Source: DAISIK01 sp036822055
GTDB taxonomy: Bacteria > Verrucomicrobiota > Verrucomicrobiia > Opitutales > Puniceicoccaceae
Direction: 5' to 3'
DNA: 64,000 nt
Assembly: GCA_036822055.1 (NCBI GenBank)
Contig: DAISIK010000009.1
Span: 15,690 to 79,689, forward strand
Shown here: piece by piece, positions 42,520 to 50,941 of the stretch
How positions within the stretch are numbered: the stretch's first letter is position 1
How the letters are laid out: each line of letters opens with the position of its first letter
Notes under the pieces: model-generated
The model's database searches: none
What the model was told of the DNA's origin: nothing
Seen by the model: the letters and a program-made list of their open reading frames with translations, nothing else
Made by a program: the position numbers and the translations under genes

Positions 42520-43593
42520 TCAGTCTTCGAGATCGTACCGTGAGGGTAGAACCGACTCGGGCAAGCCTTTTTCGTCGGTCAGGCTTTTGGCGAGGCGCTG
42601 AGCCCAGAAGGGCATGGTCAAGGCGCCAACGTCCCCGAAGCCATTAAAGACCTGGAGATAGGTAAAATCCGGGTGCGGACCAATGATGGGGACGCGGTCG
42701 GTGGAGTAGGGAATCATCCCGGCCTGTTGGTTGAAGGGGTTGCAGGTGGCGTTGAAGACCTTCTCCGCGCTGTTGATCAGATCGGCACGAGCCTCGGGGG
42801 TGGGTCCGCCCTCGAGGGCATTGGGGTACTGAACACCTCCACAGTAGTAGCGGCCATCGGCGACGGGAGCGAGCCAACGATCGGACATAATGACATGATC
42901 GCCGAAGGCCTTTTCGGTTCCCAAGTCGACCACTTCGCCCCGGTGGAGGTCGAGGATTTCAGCGCCGAACCACGGATTCTTCCGCATCAGCCCGCCCTCA
43001 GCGAAGAGAATGACTTGTGGCTGGAGATCATCGTAGACGACTCCGTCCTCGTAACACTCGACGTACTCGTATTCGAAAAGCTCATCGATGAGACGGGAAC
43101 GGGACCTTAGCCAGCGGTGAAAGGCCTCGACGAGGCGGGGGACGGTGATAAGGGCCCCACCGGTAACGCTGAGAGCGCCAAAGGGGAGAGGGAGACCCTC
43201 GGGATCGCTACCGGGGGGGAGAACTTCCTCGACGCAAGGGGGGAGATCGGAGCCGTAGCTGGAGAGGACTGACTCGCGATGGGAATCGCTTTCGAAGAGG
43301 TGGAAGACTGGAGACTCCCAGAAAACGAGCTCGGAAATGATGCCTTCAATTTCCCGATAGGTTTTCTGGGCAGCGCCGAAGTAGCGGTCGAAAGAGGGAA
43401 AGGGACGCATGGTTTTTCCCAGGAGGGGGCTGAAAACAGCGGGGCTGGTTTTCCAGGCGCTCCCCGGTAGATCACTATGGATCACCCGATAGTCCCAACC
43501 GAAATGCTCGCACATCCAGGCGAGGTGGCATCCTCCAAGACCGCCCCCAACAATGAGGGCGTCGAGCGGCTTGAGTTCAGAGTCTTCTTCCAT
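42520..43593 (-). CDS. FAD-dependent oxidoreductase of the DAO family
   Basis: A 357-residue flavoprotein with an N-terminal VGGGLGGCHLAWMCEHFG nucleotide-binding motif, a central sheet domain and a C-terminal FAD loop PIIGPHPDFTYLQVFNGFG. It resembles glycine/D-amino-acid oxidase and MnmC C-terminal domains. The substrate is unknown. It begins 12 bp downstream of tpiA and is probably co-transcribed with it, an odd pairing. Confidence 0.8.
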   Translation of the reverse strand: MEEDSELKPLDALIVGGGLGGCHLAWMCEHFGWDYRVIHSDLPGSAWKTSPAVFSPLLGKTMRPFPSFDRYFGAAQKTYREIEGIISELVFWESPVFHLFESDSHRESVLSSYGSDLPPCVEEVLPPGSDPEGLPLPFGALSVTGGALITVPRLVEAFHRWLRSRSRLIDELFEYEYVECYEDGVVYDDLQPQVILFAEGGLMRKNPWFGAEILDLHRGEVVDLGTEKAFGDHVIMSDRWLAPVADGRYYCGGVQYPNALEGGPTPEARADLINSAEKVFNATCNPFNQQAGMIPYSTDRVPIIGPHPDFTYLQVFNGFGDVGALTMPFWAQRLAKSLTDEKGLPESVLPSRYDLED

Positions 43594-43605
43594 TGGCGAG
43601 CCGCA

Positions 43606-44385
43606 TCATTGCCTGCAGGACAGAGCAGCTTCAACAATCTCGACAAAAGAACGCCCCTGGAGGGCGGCGCCGCCGATCAATCCGCCATCGATATCGGGTT
43701 GTTGGAGAAGCTCGGGAGCATTGCCAGGCTTCATCGATCCGCCGTAGAGGATACGGATTTTCTCGGAGATGGATTCGGAAAAGATGTCAGTGAGGAGGGA
43801 ACGGATGTAGGCGTGAACCTCCTGTGCCATTTCGGGGGTGGCAGTCTTTCCGGTGCCGATGGCCCATACTGGCTCGTATGCGATGACGACTTGTTCCGCG
43901 TGCTCCGGGGATACCTGGGCGAGGGCGCCCCGAAGTTGCTTTTCGACCACCTTCATCGTTTCGCCCGCTTCGCGCTCCTCGATGGTTTCTCCAACGCAGA
44001 GGATCGGCTTAAGGCTACTGACGAGGGAGGCGAGAACCTTGGCATTGATGAAGTCATCACTTTCTCCGAAGAGGGCTCGTCGCTCGCTGTGACCGATGAT
44101 GACGTAGCTGCAGTAGATGCTGCGGAGCATTTCGGCGGAAATCTCTCCCGTATAGGCCCCGGAAGGCTCGGGATGCATGTTCTGGGCGCCGAGGACAACG
44201 TTGGAATCGGAGATGGCAGCACCAACGCTTTGGAGACCGGTAAAGGGAGGGCAGAGGCAAACACCGACGTCATGCTGGTTTCCAACGGCGGCAACGATCT
44301 CGTTGGCCAGCTCGACGCCTTCGGTGGCGTTTTTGTTCATTTTCCAGTTTCCTGCAATAAGGTATTTGCGAACGGTTTCTTTCAT
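43606..44385 (-). CDS. tpiA: Triosephosphate isomerase
   Basis: A 259-residue TIM barrel with all catalytic residues: Lys in GNWKMNK, His in IIGHSERRALFGE and Glu in AYEPVWAIGTGKTA, plus the phosphate-binding YGGSMKPGNA and GGLIGGAAL. It interconverts dihydroxyacetone phosphate and glyceraldehyde 3-phosphate. It is the third glycolytic gene in the series gap, pgk, tpiA, separated from pgk by a terminator. Confidence 0.96.
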   Translation of the reverse strand: MKETVRKYLIAGNWKMNKNATEGVELANEIVAAVGNQHDVGVCLCPPFTGLQSVGAAISDSNVVLGAQNMHPEPSGAYTGEISAEMLRSIYCSYVIIGHSERRALFGESDDFINAKVLASLVSSLKPILCVGETIEEREAGETMKVVEKQLRGALAQVSPEHAEQVVIAYEPVWAIGTGKTATPEMAQEVHAYIRSLLTDIFSESISEKIRILYGGSMKPGNAPELLQQPDIDGGLIGGAALQGRSFVEIVEAALSCRQ

Positions 44386-44464
44386 AGGAAGTTTAAAGTT
44401 TGAAGATAGTCTGCGGTCGGTAGAAGTCGGTTGTCGAGTCCGTATCGGCCAGGTGACTATTTTG

Positions 44465-44500
44465 GTAAAAATAAAAAAGCCCCCGGGGATTCCGGGGGCT
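44465..44500 (-). terminator. Rho-independent terminator of pgk
   Basis: Read on the minus strand, AGCCCCCGG and CCGGGGGCT make a perfect 9-bp stem with a 5-base loop, followed by a T-rich tract. It lies 35 bp past the pgk stop and insulates tpiA, which then needs its own promoter in 44386-44464. Confidence 0.92.
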
Positions 44501-44534
44501 AGTGGACGCTTTAAAAGCTTGGGGGTGGCGACCT

Positions 44535-45737
44535 TCAGGCTTGGTCGAGGGCTGCCACTCCGGGAAGTTCTTTGCCTTCCAGAAATTCCAGAGAGGCCCC
44601 GCCGCCGGTGCTCATGAAGGTGACTTTGTCGCCATAGCCGCCCTTTTTGATGGCCTTTACGGAGTCACCTCCGCCGATGATGGAGGTGATTCCGGGGGTT
44701 TGGGCAATGGTTTCAGCGATGGCGAAGGTGCCCTTGGCGCAGTCTTTGATTTCAAAGATACCCATGGGGCCATTCCAGAGGACAGTCTTGGAGCGAGCGA
44801 CCTCGGCGGCGAAGAGCTTGACCGTCTCGGGGCCGATATCGACACCTTCCCAGCCGTCTTCAATATTGCCGGAGGCAATCTTTTGGTTGCCGACTGTTTT
44901 GGCGCCGAAGTCGAGAGCATCAACGGTCAGGTTGTCGACGGGGAGGAGGAACTTGACGCCCTTCTCCTTTGCTTTGGCGAGGGCCGATTTGGCGATTTCC
45001 ACTTTATCGGGTTCGCTCAGGCTATTGCCGACGGTACGGCCTTCGGCGAGGGCGAAGGTGTAGGCCATGGCGCCACCGATGAGCATGCAATCCGCCTTAT
45101 CGAGGAGTGCATCGATGACCATGATCTTATCGCTGACCTTGGCTCCTCCGAGGATGACGGTGAAGGGACGCTCTGGATGGGCAGTTTTTTCACCGAGGTA
45201 GGCGAGCTCCTTGCCGATGAGGTAACCGGCGAGGCAGGGCGAGAGGAAGGCGGTGACTCCGGCAGTGGAGGCGTGGGCGCGGTGGGCGGTGCCGAAGGCG
45301 TCGTTGACATAGGCATCAGCGAGCGAGGCAAGAGCACGGGAGAACTCCGCATCGTTGGCTTCCTCCCCGGGGTGGAAGCGGAGGTTCTCGAGGAGCAAAA
45401 CTCCGCCGGGCTGAAGGGCGGCGGCAGCTTTTTGAGCTGATTCCCCGACACAGTCCTCGGCAAAGGCAACGGGCAGGTTGAGCTTGCTGGCCAGATCGGC
45501 AGCGACCGGACGCAGGGTGTACTTCGGATTGGCCTGCCCGTCCGGTCGACCGAGGTGAGAAGCGAGGATGAGGCTACAGCCCCGCTTTAAAAGAGCTTCA
45601 ATGGTGGGGAGGGCAGCGGTTATTCGGGAATCGTCGGAGACGGTTCCCTCGCTAGTCACGGGGACGTTGAAATCCACCCGGAGGAGGATCTTTTTTCCGG
45701 AAAGGTCGACATCGTCGATAGTCAAGGTTTTTGGCAT
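44535..45737 (-). CDS. pgk: Phosphoglycerate kinase
   Basis: A 400-residue enzyme with the N-terminal substrate motif LLRVDFNVPV, LASHLGRPDGQANPKYTL, the nucleotide-binding VILGGAKVSDKI and the C-terminal FIEIKDCAKGT-type and IIGGGDSVKAI and MSTGGGASLEFLEG segments. It transfers phosphate between 1,3-bisphosphoglycerate and ADP. It has its own terminators on both sides, so it can be transcribed as a single-gene unit. Confidence 0.96.
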   Translation of the reverse strand: MPKTLTIDDVDLSGKKILLRVDFNVPVTSEGTVSDDSRITAALPTIEALLKRGCSLILASHLGRPDGQANPKYTLRPVAADLASKLNLPVAFAEDCVGESAQKAAAALQPGGVLLLENLRFHPGEEANDAEFSRALASLADAYVNDAFGTAHRAHASTAGVTAFLSPCLAGYLIGKELAYLGEKTAHPERPFTVILGGAKVSDKIMVIDALLDKADCMLIGGAMAYTFALAEGRTVGNSLSEPDKVEIAKSALAKAKEKGVKFLLPVDNLTVDALDFGAKTVGNQKIASGNIEDGWEGVDIGPETVKLFAAEVARSKTVLWNGPMGIFEIKDCAKGTFAIAETIAQTPGITSIIGGGDSVKAIKKGGYGDKVTFMSTGGGASLEFLEGKELPGVAALDQA

Positions 45738-45782
45738 GATCTGAATTGGATTGATGGGTGATGAAAAAGGAAGGTACGGATT

Positions 45783-45815
45783 AAAAAAAAGCCACCCAGG
45801 TATGAGCTGGGCGAC
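45783..45815 (-). terminator. Rho-independent terminator of gap
   Basis: On the minus strand, GTCGCCCAGCTC pairs imperfectly with the ACCTGGGTGGC region to form a GC-rich stem, followed by eight T residues. It is 47 bp beyond the gap stop. Confidence 0.85.
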
Positions 45816-45861
45816 TTTTGAAAGGGGGCGGCCGCTGTGGCCAGGATTTCCTCCTATAAAC

Positions 45862-46887
45862 TTAGAGGAACTTGGCTACCTTCTGGACGAGCTCGACGCA
45901 GCGATTACTGTAGCCCCACTCGTTATCGTACCAGGAGACGAGTTTGAAGAAGGTATCATTGAGGCCAACTCCTGAACCCGCGTCGAAGATCGAGCTGAGG
46001 GGATCGTGGATGAAGTCGCTGCTCACCACTTCGTCGGCAGTGTAGCCGAGGATTCCCTTGAGCGAACCTTCGGAGGCCTCCAGCATCTTGGCGCAGATTT
46101 CCTCGTAGGAGGTGGACTTTTCAGTTTTGACGGTCAAGTCGACCACCGAGACGGTGGGAGTGGGAACGCGGAAGGCCATGCCCGTAAGCTTGCCTTGCAC
46201 TTCGGGAAGGACGAGGCCAACGGCCTTGGCGGCTCCGGTGGTCGAAGGAATGATGTTGATGGCAGCAGAGCGGCCACCTTTCCAATCCTTGCGGCTCGGA
46301 CCGTCAACCGTCTTTTGGGTAGCGGTGTAGCTGTGGACGGTGGTCATGAGACCTTCAACAATGCCGAAGTTGTCGAGCACAACTTTGGTGAAGGGTGCGA
46401 GGCAGTTGGTGGTGCAGCTGGCGTTGGAAATGATGTTGTGGGAGGAGTCGAGGGTCTGGTCGTTCACCCCGATGACCACCGTTTTCACTCCGGCGCCTTT
46501 TCCGGGGGCGGAGATGATGACCTTCTTGGCTCCTGCGTCGAGGTGACCTTTGGCGAGGGTATCCTCGACGAAAAGTCCGGTGGATTCGATGACTACGTCG
46601 ACGCCGAGATCTCCCCAACCGAGGGCGGCAGGGCCTTCGCGAACGGAGAGAGACTTGATCGTCTTGCCATTCACGATCAACGTATCGTCATCCGGAGCTT
46701 CGACGGTTCCGTTGAAGCGACCTTGGATGGAGTCGTACTTGAGAAGGTAGGCGAGATTGTCGGCCGGGACGAGGTCGTTGATGGCAACGACCTCAATGTC
46801 GCTTCCGAGAAGACCTTTGTCCACGATGGCGCGGAAGACGAGGCGACCGATACGGCCGAATCCATTAATTCCGATTCTTGTCGGCAT
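45862..46887 (-). CDS. gap: Glyceraldehyde-3-phosphate dehydrogenase
   Basis: A 341-residue enzyme with the NAD-binding IGINGFGRIGRLVFRA, the catalytic Cys in SNASCTTNCLAPF and His in HSYTATQKTVDGPS, and the C-terminal WYDNEWGYSNR. It oxidises glyceraldehyde 3-phosphate. An AAGGA ribosome-binding site lies about 10 bp before the ATG. The 140-bp gap upstream should contain its promoter; I see no clear consensus match. Confidence 0.96.
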   Translation of the reverse strand: MPTRIGINGFGRIGRLVFRAIVDKGLLGSDIEVVAINDLVPADNLAYLLKYDSIQGRFNGTVEAPDDDTLIVNGKTIKSLSVREGPAALGWGDLGVDVVIESTGLFVEDTLAKGHLDAGAKKVIISAPGKGAGVKTVVIGVNDQTLDSSHNIISNASCTTNCLAPFTKVVLDNFGIVEGLMTTVHSYTATQKTVDGPSRKDWKGGRSAAINIIPSTTGAAKAVGLVLPEVQGKLTGMAFRVPTPTVSVVDLTVKTEKSTSYEEICAKMLEASEGSLKGILGYTADEVVSSDFIHDPLSSIFDAGSGVGLNDTFFKLVSWYDNEWGYSNRCVELVQKVAKFL

Positions 46888-47027
46888 GGTTGTAGTTCCT
46901 TTTTAGTATTAGTGTTCTTAATCTTGGCGTCGCGCTTTTTAAGACACGATTCCTTGATGATTCTCTCAATGCCAAGGTTGGCAAGTAGAAAGGTTTTCTG
47001 GCGGCAATGTTTTTAGAAGGCGGTTGA

Positions 47028-48620
47028 TCAGTATTCGAAAGTGACGGGTCCTTGGTAGGTGAAAACCTGGAGGATGCCTCCGGAAGCAAGGATGGTGAGA
47101 CCCTCGTAAGACTCCCCGGCCACTGGCTTAATTGGCAAAATGTAGGGTGGGTCGGTAGCGAGGAGTTGCTCGTAGGTAACGGAGTCGACGCCTTCATCGA
47201 GCATGAACTGCATGCCGGCGCTAGAGATCATGCGAAGGTTGTTGATCACGGTCTTTTCTTCTGATTGCGCTCGCACCTGATGAAAGGCGGGAACCGCCAT
47301 GGCCGACAGGAGCCCCACCTGGATCGGATTGAAGAAGGCGAGGGAGAGCAGGTTTCGCTTGTGGCTATTCAGCTCGTTGCTGAACACGAGGATTCCGTCC
47401 TCAAGGTTTTGGGAAACGGATGCACTTCCCACCGGATAAATCGGTAGAAGAGCTGAGATGACGGCAGTAACGGCTTCGACCTCGTCGTCATCATCGCGAG
47501 CCAGTTGGAGGAGAAGGGTTTGAAGAACTTGATTCAACTGTGGGCTGAAATAGCTAAGGCCGTTTCCATTGTCGGGGAGTCCGATCGAAGCGTCCTTCCA
47601 GCCAGGGCCCTGGCGGAGCGTTTCAGCAGGGCTGCCGGTGAGCAAGCGGGGGTGGCTGACGAAGGTAAGGGAATTGGCCTGGCTGTCGACCTTGAGGGTG
47701 AGGTCGAGTTGGTTGAGACCGCTGATGGATGGATCCTCCGGGACAGGAATCTTAACTTCGAAACCGTTTTCAAGCTCGGTGAGGGGGAGACCCAATTCCA
47801 TGATCTGAGGCTTTAGTTTGGTGATGAGACCGGCGAGGGACTCGATCCGGAAAAAGAAGTGGATTTGGGGAATTTCCACGGGAAGATCTCCCGATTGAAA
47901 AACGATTTTCCCGGACTCATCGAAATCAATCCAGAGGAAGATGCGGGTATCCAACTGGTTGAGGATGTCGAGGGTGGTAATGGGAGTTCCGGGAATGGGG
48001 GTGACTGCCGCGGCAGTCCAACCGCCACGTCCTAGATCACCGGCGGCCGCCTCGGCCAAATTGCCGATGATCTCGTTGAGGACCTTAAAGTTGAAGTCAG
48101 TTTCGATGGCGAGATCAGCGGTGGCGGGAGCGATTTCGAGGATGCGAAAGGGAGCTGGTTGGCCGCCGGAAATTCGAAATAGTCCCTCGCGTCCGCCGGG
48201 AGTGTAGAAAAAGGTGCGGTTGTGGAAGCGGTTTTCGTCGAGGCGGTGGGAGCTCAGGCCGACCCCATGAAGGTTGGTCAGGCCGAGATGTTCGAAGTAT
48301 TGGATGACTTCAAAGCCCTCTGGGAAAGAGAGTTCTCCGGCTTCAACGAGCTGGTCAGTAATAATCTGAATGAAGGAAGCAGCTTCAGCGGCGTCGTTGG
48401 AGGTGTCGATGATCAGGTTGAAAATGCCACCGGGGATGAGATATTGAGAGATCGCGGCATGGGCTGGTGAGGCCTTAACGGGCGGCGATGTAATGGCCTC
48501 GGTTACTGACGGGGAACTGCAGCCGCCAAAGTGAAGGCCCGTGAGGGTTGCGAGGATGAGGGATACAAATTTACGGTTTCTCACGAAACCAAGCCTTGCG
48601 AAGGGGTTTGGGAGTGGCAA
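47028..48620 (-). CDS. Large lipoprotein with a pilin-like C-terminal helix
   Basis: A 530-residue protein of unknown function. A basic N-terminus and hydrophobic segment end in a lipobox with Cys34 (LHFGGC). The long middle region is predicted secreted beta-rich, with SLAGLITKLKPQI and SYFSPQLNQVLQTLLLQL, and resembles DUF-type verrucomicrobial surface proteins. From residue 436, GLLSAMAVPAFHQVRAQSEE is followed by INNLRMISSAGMQFML and a short globular end, matching the N-terminal helix and early part of type IV pilin-like proteins (normally at the very N-terminus). A pilin-like module at the C-terminus of a lipoprotein is unusual. It is transcribed after the small basic protein gene and its terminator. 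Confidence 0.72.
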   Translation of the reverse strand: MPLPNPFARLGFVRNRKFVSLILATLTGLHFGGCSSPSVTEAITSPPVKASPAHAAISQYLIPGGIFNLIIDTSNDAAEAASFIQIITDQLVEAGELSFPEGFEVIQYFEHLGLTNLHGVGLSSHRLDENRFHNRTFFYTPGGREGLFRISGGQPAPFRILEIAPATADLAIETDFNFKVLNEIIGNLAEAAAGDLGRGGWTAAAVTPIPGTPITTLDILNQLDTRIFLWIDFDESGKIVFQSGDLPVEIPQIHFFFRIESLAGLITKLKPQIMELGLPLTELENGFEVKIPVPEDPSISGLNQLDLTLKVDSQANSLTFVSHPRLLTGSPAETLRQGPGWKDASIGLPDNGNGLSYFSPQLNQVLQTLLLQLARDDDDEVEAVTAVISALLPIYPVGSASVSQNLEDGILVFSNELNSHKRNLLSLAFFNPIQVGLLSAMAVPAFHQVRAQSEEKTVINNLRMISSAGMQFMLDEGVDSVTYEQLLATDPPYILPIKPVAGESYEGLTILASGGILQVFTYQGPVTFEY

Positions 48621-48674
48621 CCCCCAAGGTTCGGGTCAAAAGCCCAAAAAAGTGACGAAACCGACAAGATTGTA

Positions 48675-48706
48675 CAAAAAAGCCCTCTCGGGTCGGGAGA
48701 AGGCTT
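48675..48706 (-). terminator. Rho-independent terminator after the small basic protein gene
   Basis: On the minus strand, AGCCTTCTC pairs with GAGAGGGCT (one G-T wobble), followed by six T residues. It lies about 30 bp past the small basic protein stop and before the lipoprotein gene. Confidence 0.82.
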
Positions 48707-48734
48707 CTTAAAAAAGGGGAGAGGGCGAAAAATC

Positions 48735-48893
48735 TCAGTCTTCCGGGCGAGTCTTGCGCAGACCGAGGACGCGGTCCCCGTCCTTCCACTGGCCTCGTTT
48801 GCGGAGGAGGTCGACGCGCTCAAAACGCTTGAGAACACTGCGCTTTCCAAAGGCACTGGTGGCCCCGGCTTTGAAACTGTTATGCTGTGACAT
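48735..48893 (-). CDS. Small basic protein of the Chlamydiae/Verrucomicrobia family (TIGR04137-like)
   Basis: A 52-residue protein, too short for most gene callers. It starts MSQHNSFKAG and contains FGKRSVLKRFERVDLLRKRG and QWKDGDRVLGLRKTRPED. The core KRSVLKRFERVxLLxxRGxWK(D/E)GD, followed by GLxKTxPE, matches the small basic protein family of Chlamydiae and Verrucomicrobia as I remember it; its function is unknown but it is suspected to be ribosome-associated. It has a clear terminator, and rpoN ends 50 bp upstream. This is the strongest lineage marker in the window. Confidence 0.9.
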   Translation of the reverse strand: MSQHNSFKAGATSAFGKRSVLKRFERVDLLRKRGQWKDGDRVLGLRKTRPED

Positions 48894-48943
48894 GACTGAA
48901 AAAGATTGAGAGAATAGGTGAGCCCGGATTTTGGCAAGCTTTT

Positions 48944-50401
48944 TTATGCTTGGGCGTTGGAGTATCTGCGACGAAGGTTGGTGGGGAGGATGCCGAGTTC
49001 CTCGCGGTATTTCGCCACGGTCCGGCGGGCCACTTTGACGCCCTCCTTCTCCAAAAGATGGGCGATTTCCTGATCGCTCAGGGGTTTGGCGCTGTCCTCG
49101 CCGTCGACCAGGGAGCTGATGGTGTCCTTGATGCTGCGGTTGGATACGGCGGAGCCATCGGAGGCGGTAAAGCCTGCGGTGAAGAAGAACTTGAAAGGGT
49201 AAACGCCCCAGGGGGTGGCGATGAACTTGTTGGCAATGGCGCGGCTGACGGTGGTTTCGTGGACCCCGATTTCATTGGCGATTTGGCTCATAGTGAGGGG
49301 GTGAAGCCGACTGACCCCCTCGTTAAAGAAGTCGGCTTGGTACTCGAGAAGGGTGCGGGTGATTCGCTCAATAGTTTGCTGGCGAAGATCGATAGAGTTG
49401 ATGAGAAACTTGCCCGAGCGGATGCGTTCCTGAATGTACTCCCGCTCTTTCCCCCGGAGGTGGCCGGACGCGAGAAGATCCCGGTAGGTGTTGTTGATGC
49501 GGAGGCGGGGGATGTAGTCGTTGTTGAGGCTAACTTGCCAGATCCCATCCTCGGATTGAAAGACGGTCACGTCAGGCTCAATCACTCGGTTGGTGTCGTC
49601 CGAGTAGGCACCCGCCGGTGAGGGATTGAGGGTGGAAATTTCTTCGATGGCCAACTGGATCTGCTCGATATCCACGGCGAGTTTTTTAGCGAGATCAGGG
49701 ATTCTTCGGCGGAGGAGGAGGTCGTAGTGGTTGGCAAGGATGCGATAGGCGAGGGAGCGTTTACGATCCCTGAGCTCAAGCTGGAGTAAGAGGGACTCCC
49801 GGCGGTTGGAGACACCAATGCCGACTGGTTCGAAGGTTTTAAGGAGGTCGATGGCTTCCTGGACCTCAAGGGGGGCGGCAGAGGCGAGAAGGGCGATGTT
49901 GTAGGGAGTGTCAGTAAGGAACCCATCGCGATCGAGACTGCCGATGACGTAGGGCATGATTTCCTGGATCCGTTCGGAGGCGTCGGCGAGGCGGGTTTGC
50001 TCCATGAGGAACTCCTGGAGGGATCCCTGACTGACGACGGAGTCAAAAAAATGCTGCCGCCGCTCGGCGTCCTCTGCGGAATAGACCTGGCTGCCAGCCT
50101 CTTGCGCGTAGTAGTCGTGCCAGTCCTCCTCGAGGCGATTGAGCACCTCGAAGTCGTTTGCATCGAAGGAGAGTTCCTCGGCGGAATCGTCTCGGGAGTT
50201 GGCGTCGTCGCGCCCCTCGTCGAGGGAAAGGGTTTCGAGGGGTAGCTCCTCGAGAAGGGGATTGATCTGAAGCTCCTCAAGGATGGCGGTGCGGAGGTCC
50301 ATGGCGGGGGCCTGAAGGATTTTCAGGGACTGCCGCAGCTGGGGGGCAAGGACGAGGGACTGGGTCTGCTTTTGAGTTTGATGTAATCCCTGACTGGCCA
50401 T
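48944..50401 (-). CDS. rpoN: RNA polymerase sigma-54 factor
   Basis: A 485-residue sigma-54. The Gln-rich activator region I (QTQKQTQSLVLAPQLRQSLKILQ) is followed by an acidic region II, the core-binding and HTH parts (LTMSQIANEIGVHETTVSRAI) and the C-terminal RpoN box (ARRTVAKYREELGI). It directs RNA polymerase to -24/-12 promoters and needs an AAA+ activator, none of which is encoded in this window. The start at 50401 (MASQGLHQTQ) is preferred to a longer frame. glnII at 19953 carries a matching promoter. Confidence 0.96.
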   Translation of the reverse strand: MASQGLHQTQKQTQSLVLAPQLRQSLKILQAPAMDLRTAILEELQINPLLEELPLETLSLDEGRDDANSRDDSAEELSFDANDFEVLNRLEEDWHDYYAQEAGSQVYSAEDAERRQHFFDSVVSQGSLQEFLMEQTRLADASERIQEIMPYVIGSLDRDGFLTDTPYNIALLASAAPLEVQEAIDLLKTFEPVGIGVSNRRESLLLQLELRDRKRSLAYRILANHYDLLLRRRIPDLAKKLAVDIEQIQLAIEEISTLNPSPAGAYSDDTNRVIEPDVTVFQSEDGIWQVSLNNDYIPRLRINNTYRDLLASGHLRGKEREYIQERIRSGKFLINSIDLRQQTIERITRTLLEYQADFFNEGVSRLHPLTMSQIANEIGVHETTVSRAIANKFIATPWGVYPFKFFFTAGFTASDGSAVSNRSIKDTISSLVDGEDSAKPLSDQEIAHLLEKEGVKVARRTVAKYREELGILPTNLRRRYSNAQA

Positions 50402-50551
50402 GAAGGCTCTAATCTGAATCAAGCGGCAAGGAATTCAAGAAATTATTTTCTACCTAGCATGATTCTTGCTGTCCGCCGTTTTCAAATAACTGGGTTGAAA
50501 GAAAGGAGGGCCGTCAGCTGGTTGGGGAGGCTGCTGGGAGGCGAGGGTAGC

Positions 50552-50887
50552 CTACTTTTTGAACTCAGCCGAGATGGTGGAGCGGATCCCGCCGCGGCCC
50601 TTCCACTCGGTGACCACCTTCATCCAGCGCGGCTGGGTGGCCTCGACGAGTTCCTCGAGGATGCGGTTGGTCACCGCTTCATAATAAATCCCCTGGTTGC
50701 GGAAGGACTGGTAGTAAATCTTGAGGGACTTCAGCTCCACGCAAGTTTGATCTGCGATGTAGGAGAGGTGGACGGTACCGAAGTCGGGATGGCCGGTGAC
50801 CGGGCAAACGGAGGTGAATTCCTCATTGATGTGCTCGATGAGGTAATCCCGGTTGGGAGAGGGATTTGGAAAAAGATCGAGTTGCAT
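50552..50887 (-). CDS. queF: NADPH-dependent 7-cyano-7-deazaguanine (preQ0) reductase
   Basis: A 111-residue type I QueF with the catalytic Cys in FTSVCPVTGHPDFGT and the substrate motif ELKSLKIYYQSFRNQGIYYE. It reduces preQ0 to preQ1 for queuosine in tRNA. It is short but complete for the type I group. It lies 150 bp before rpoN in the same direction. Confidence 0.92.
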   Translation of the reverse strand: MQLDLFPNPSPNRDYLIEHINEEFTSVCPVTGHPDFGTVHLSYIADQTCVELKSLKIYYQSFRNQGIYYEAVTNRILEELVEATQPRWMKVVTEWKGRGGIRSTISAEFKK

Positions 50888-50941
50888 GGGGAGGATTGAT
50901 GAGAGCAGATTTTCCGTCTGTCAATGGAGGGCTGGAAATGG

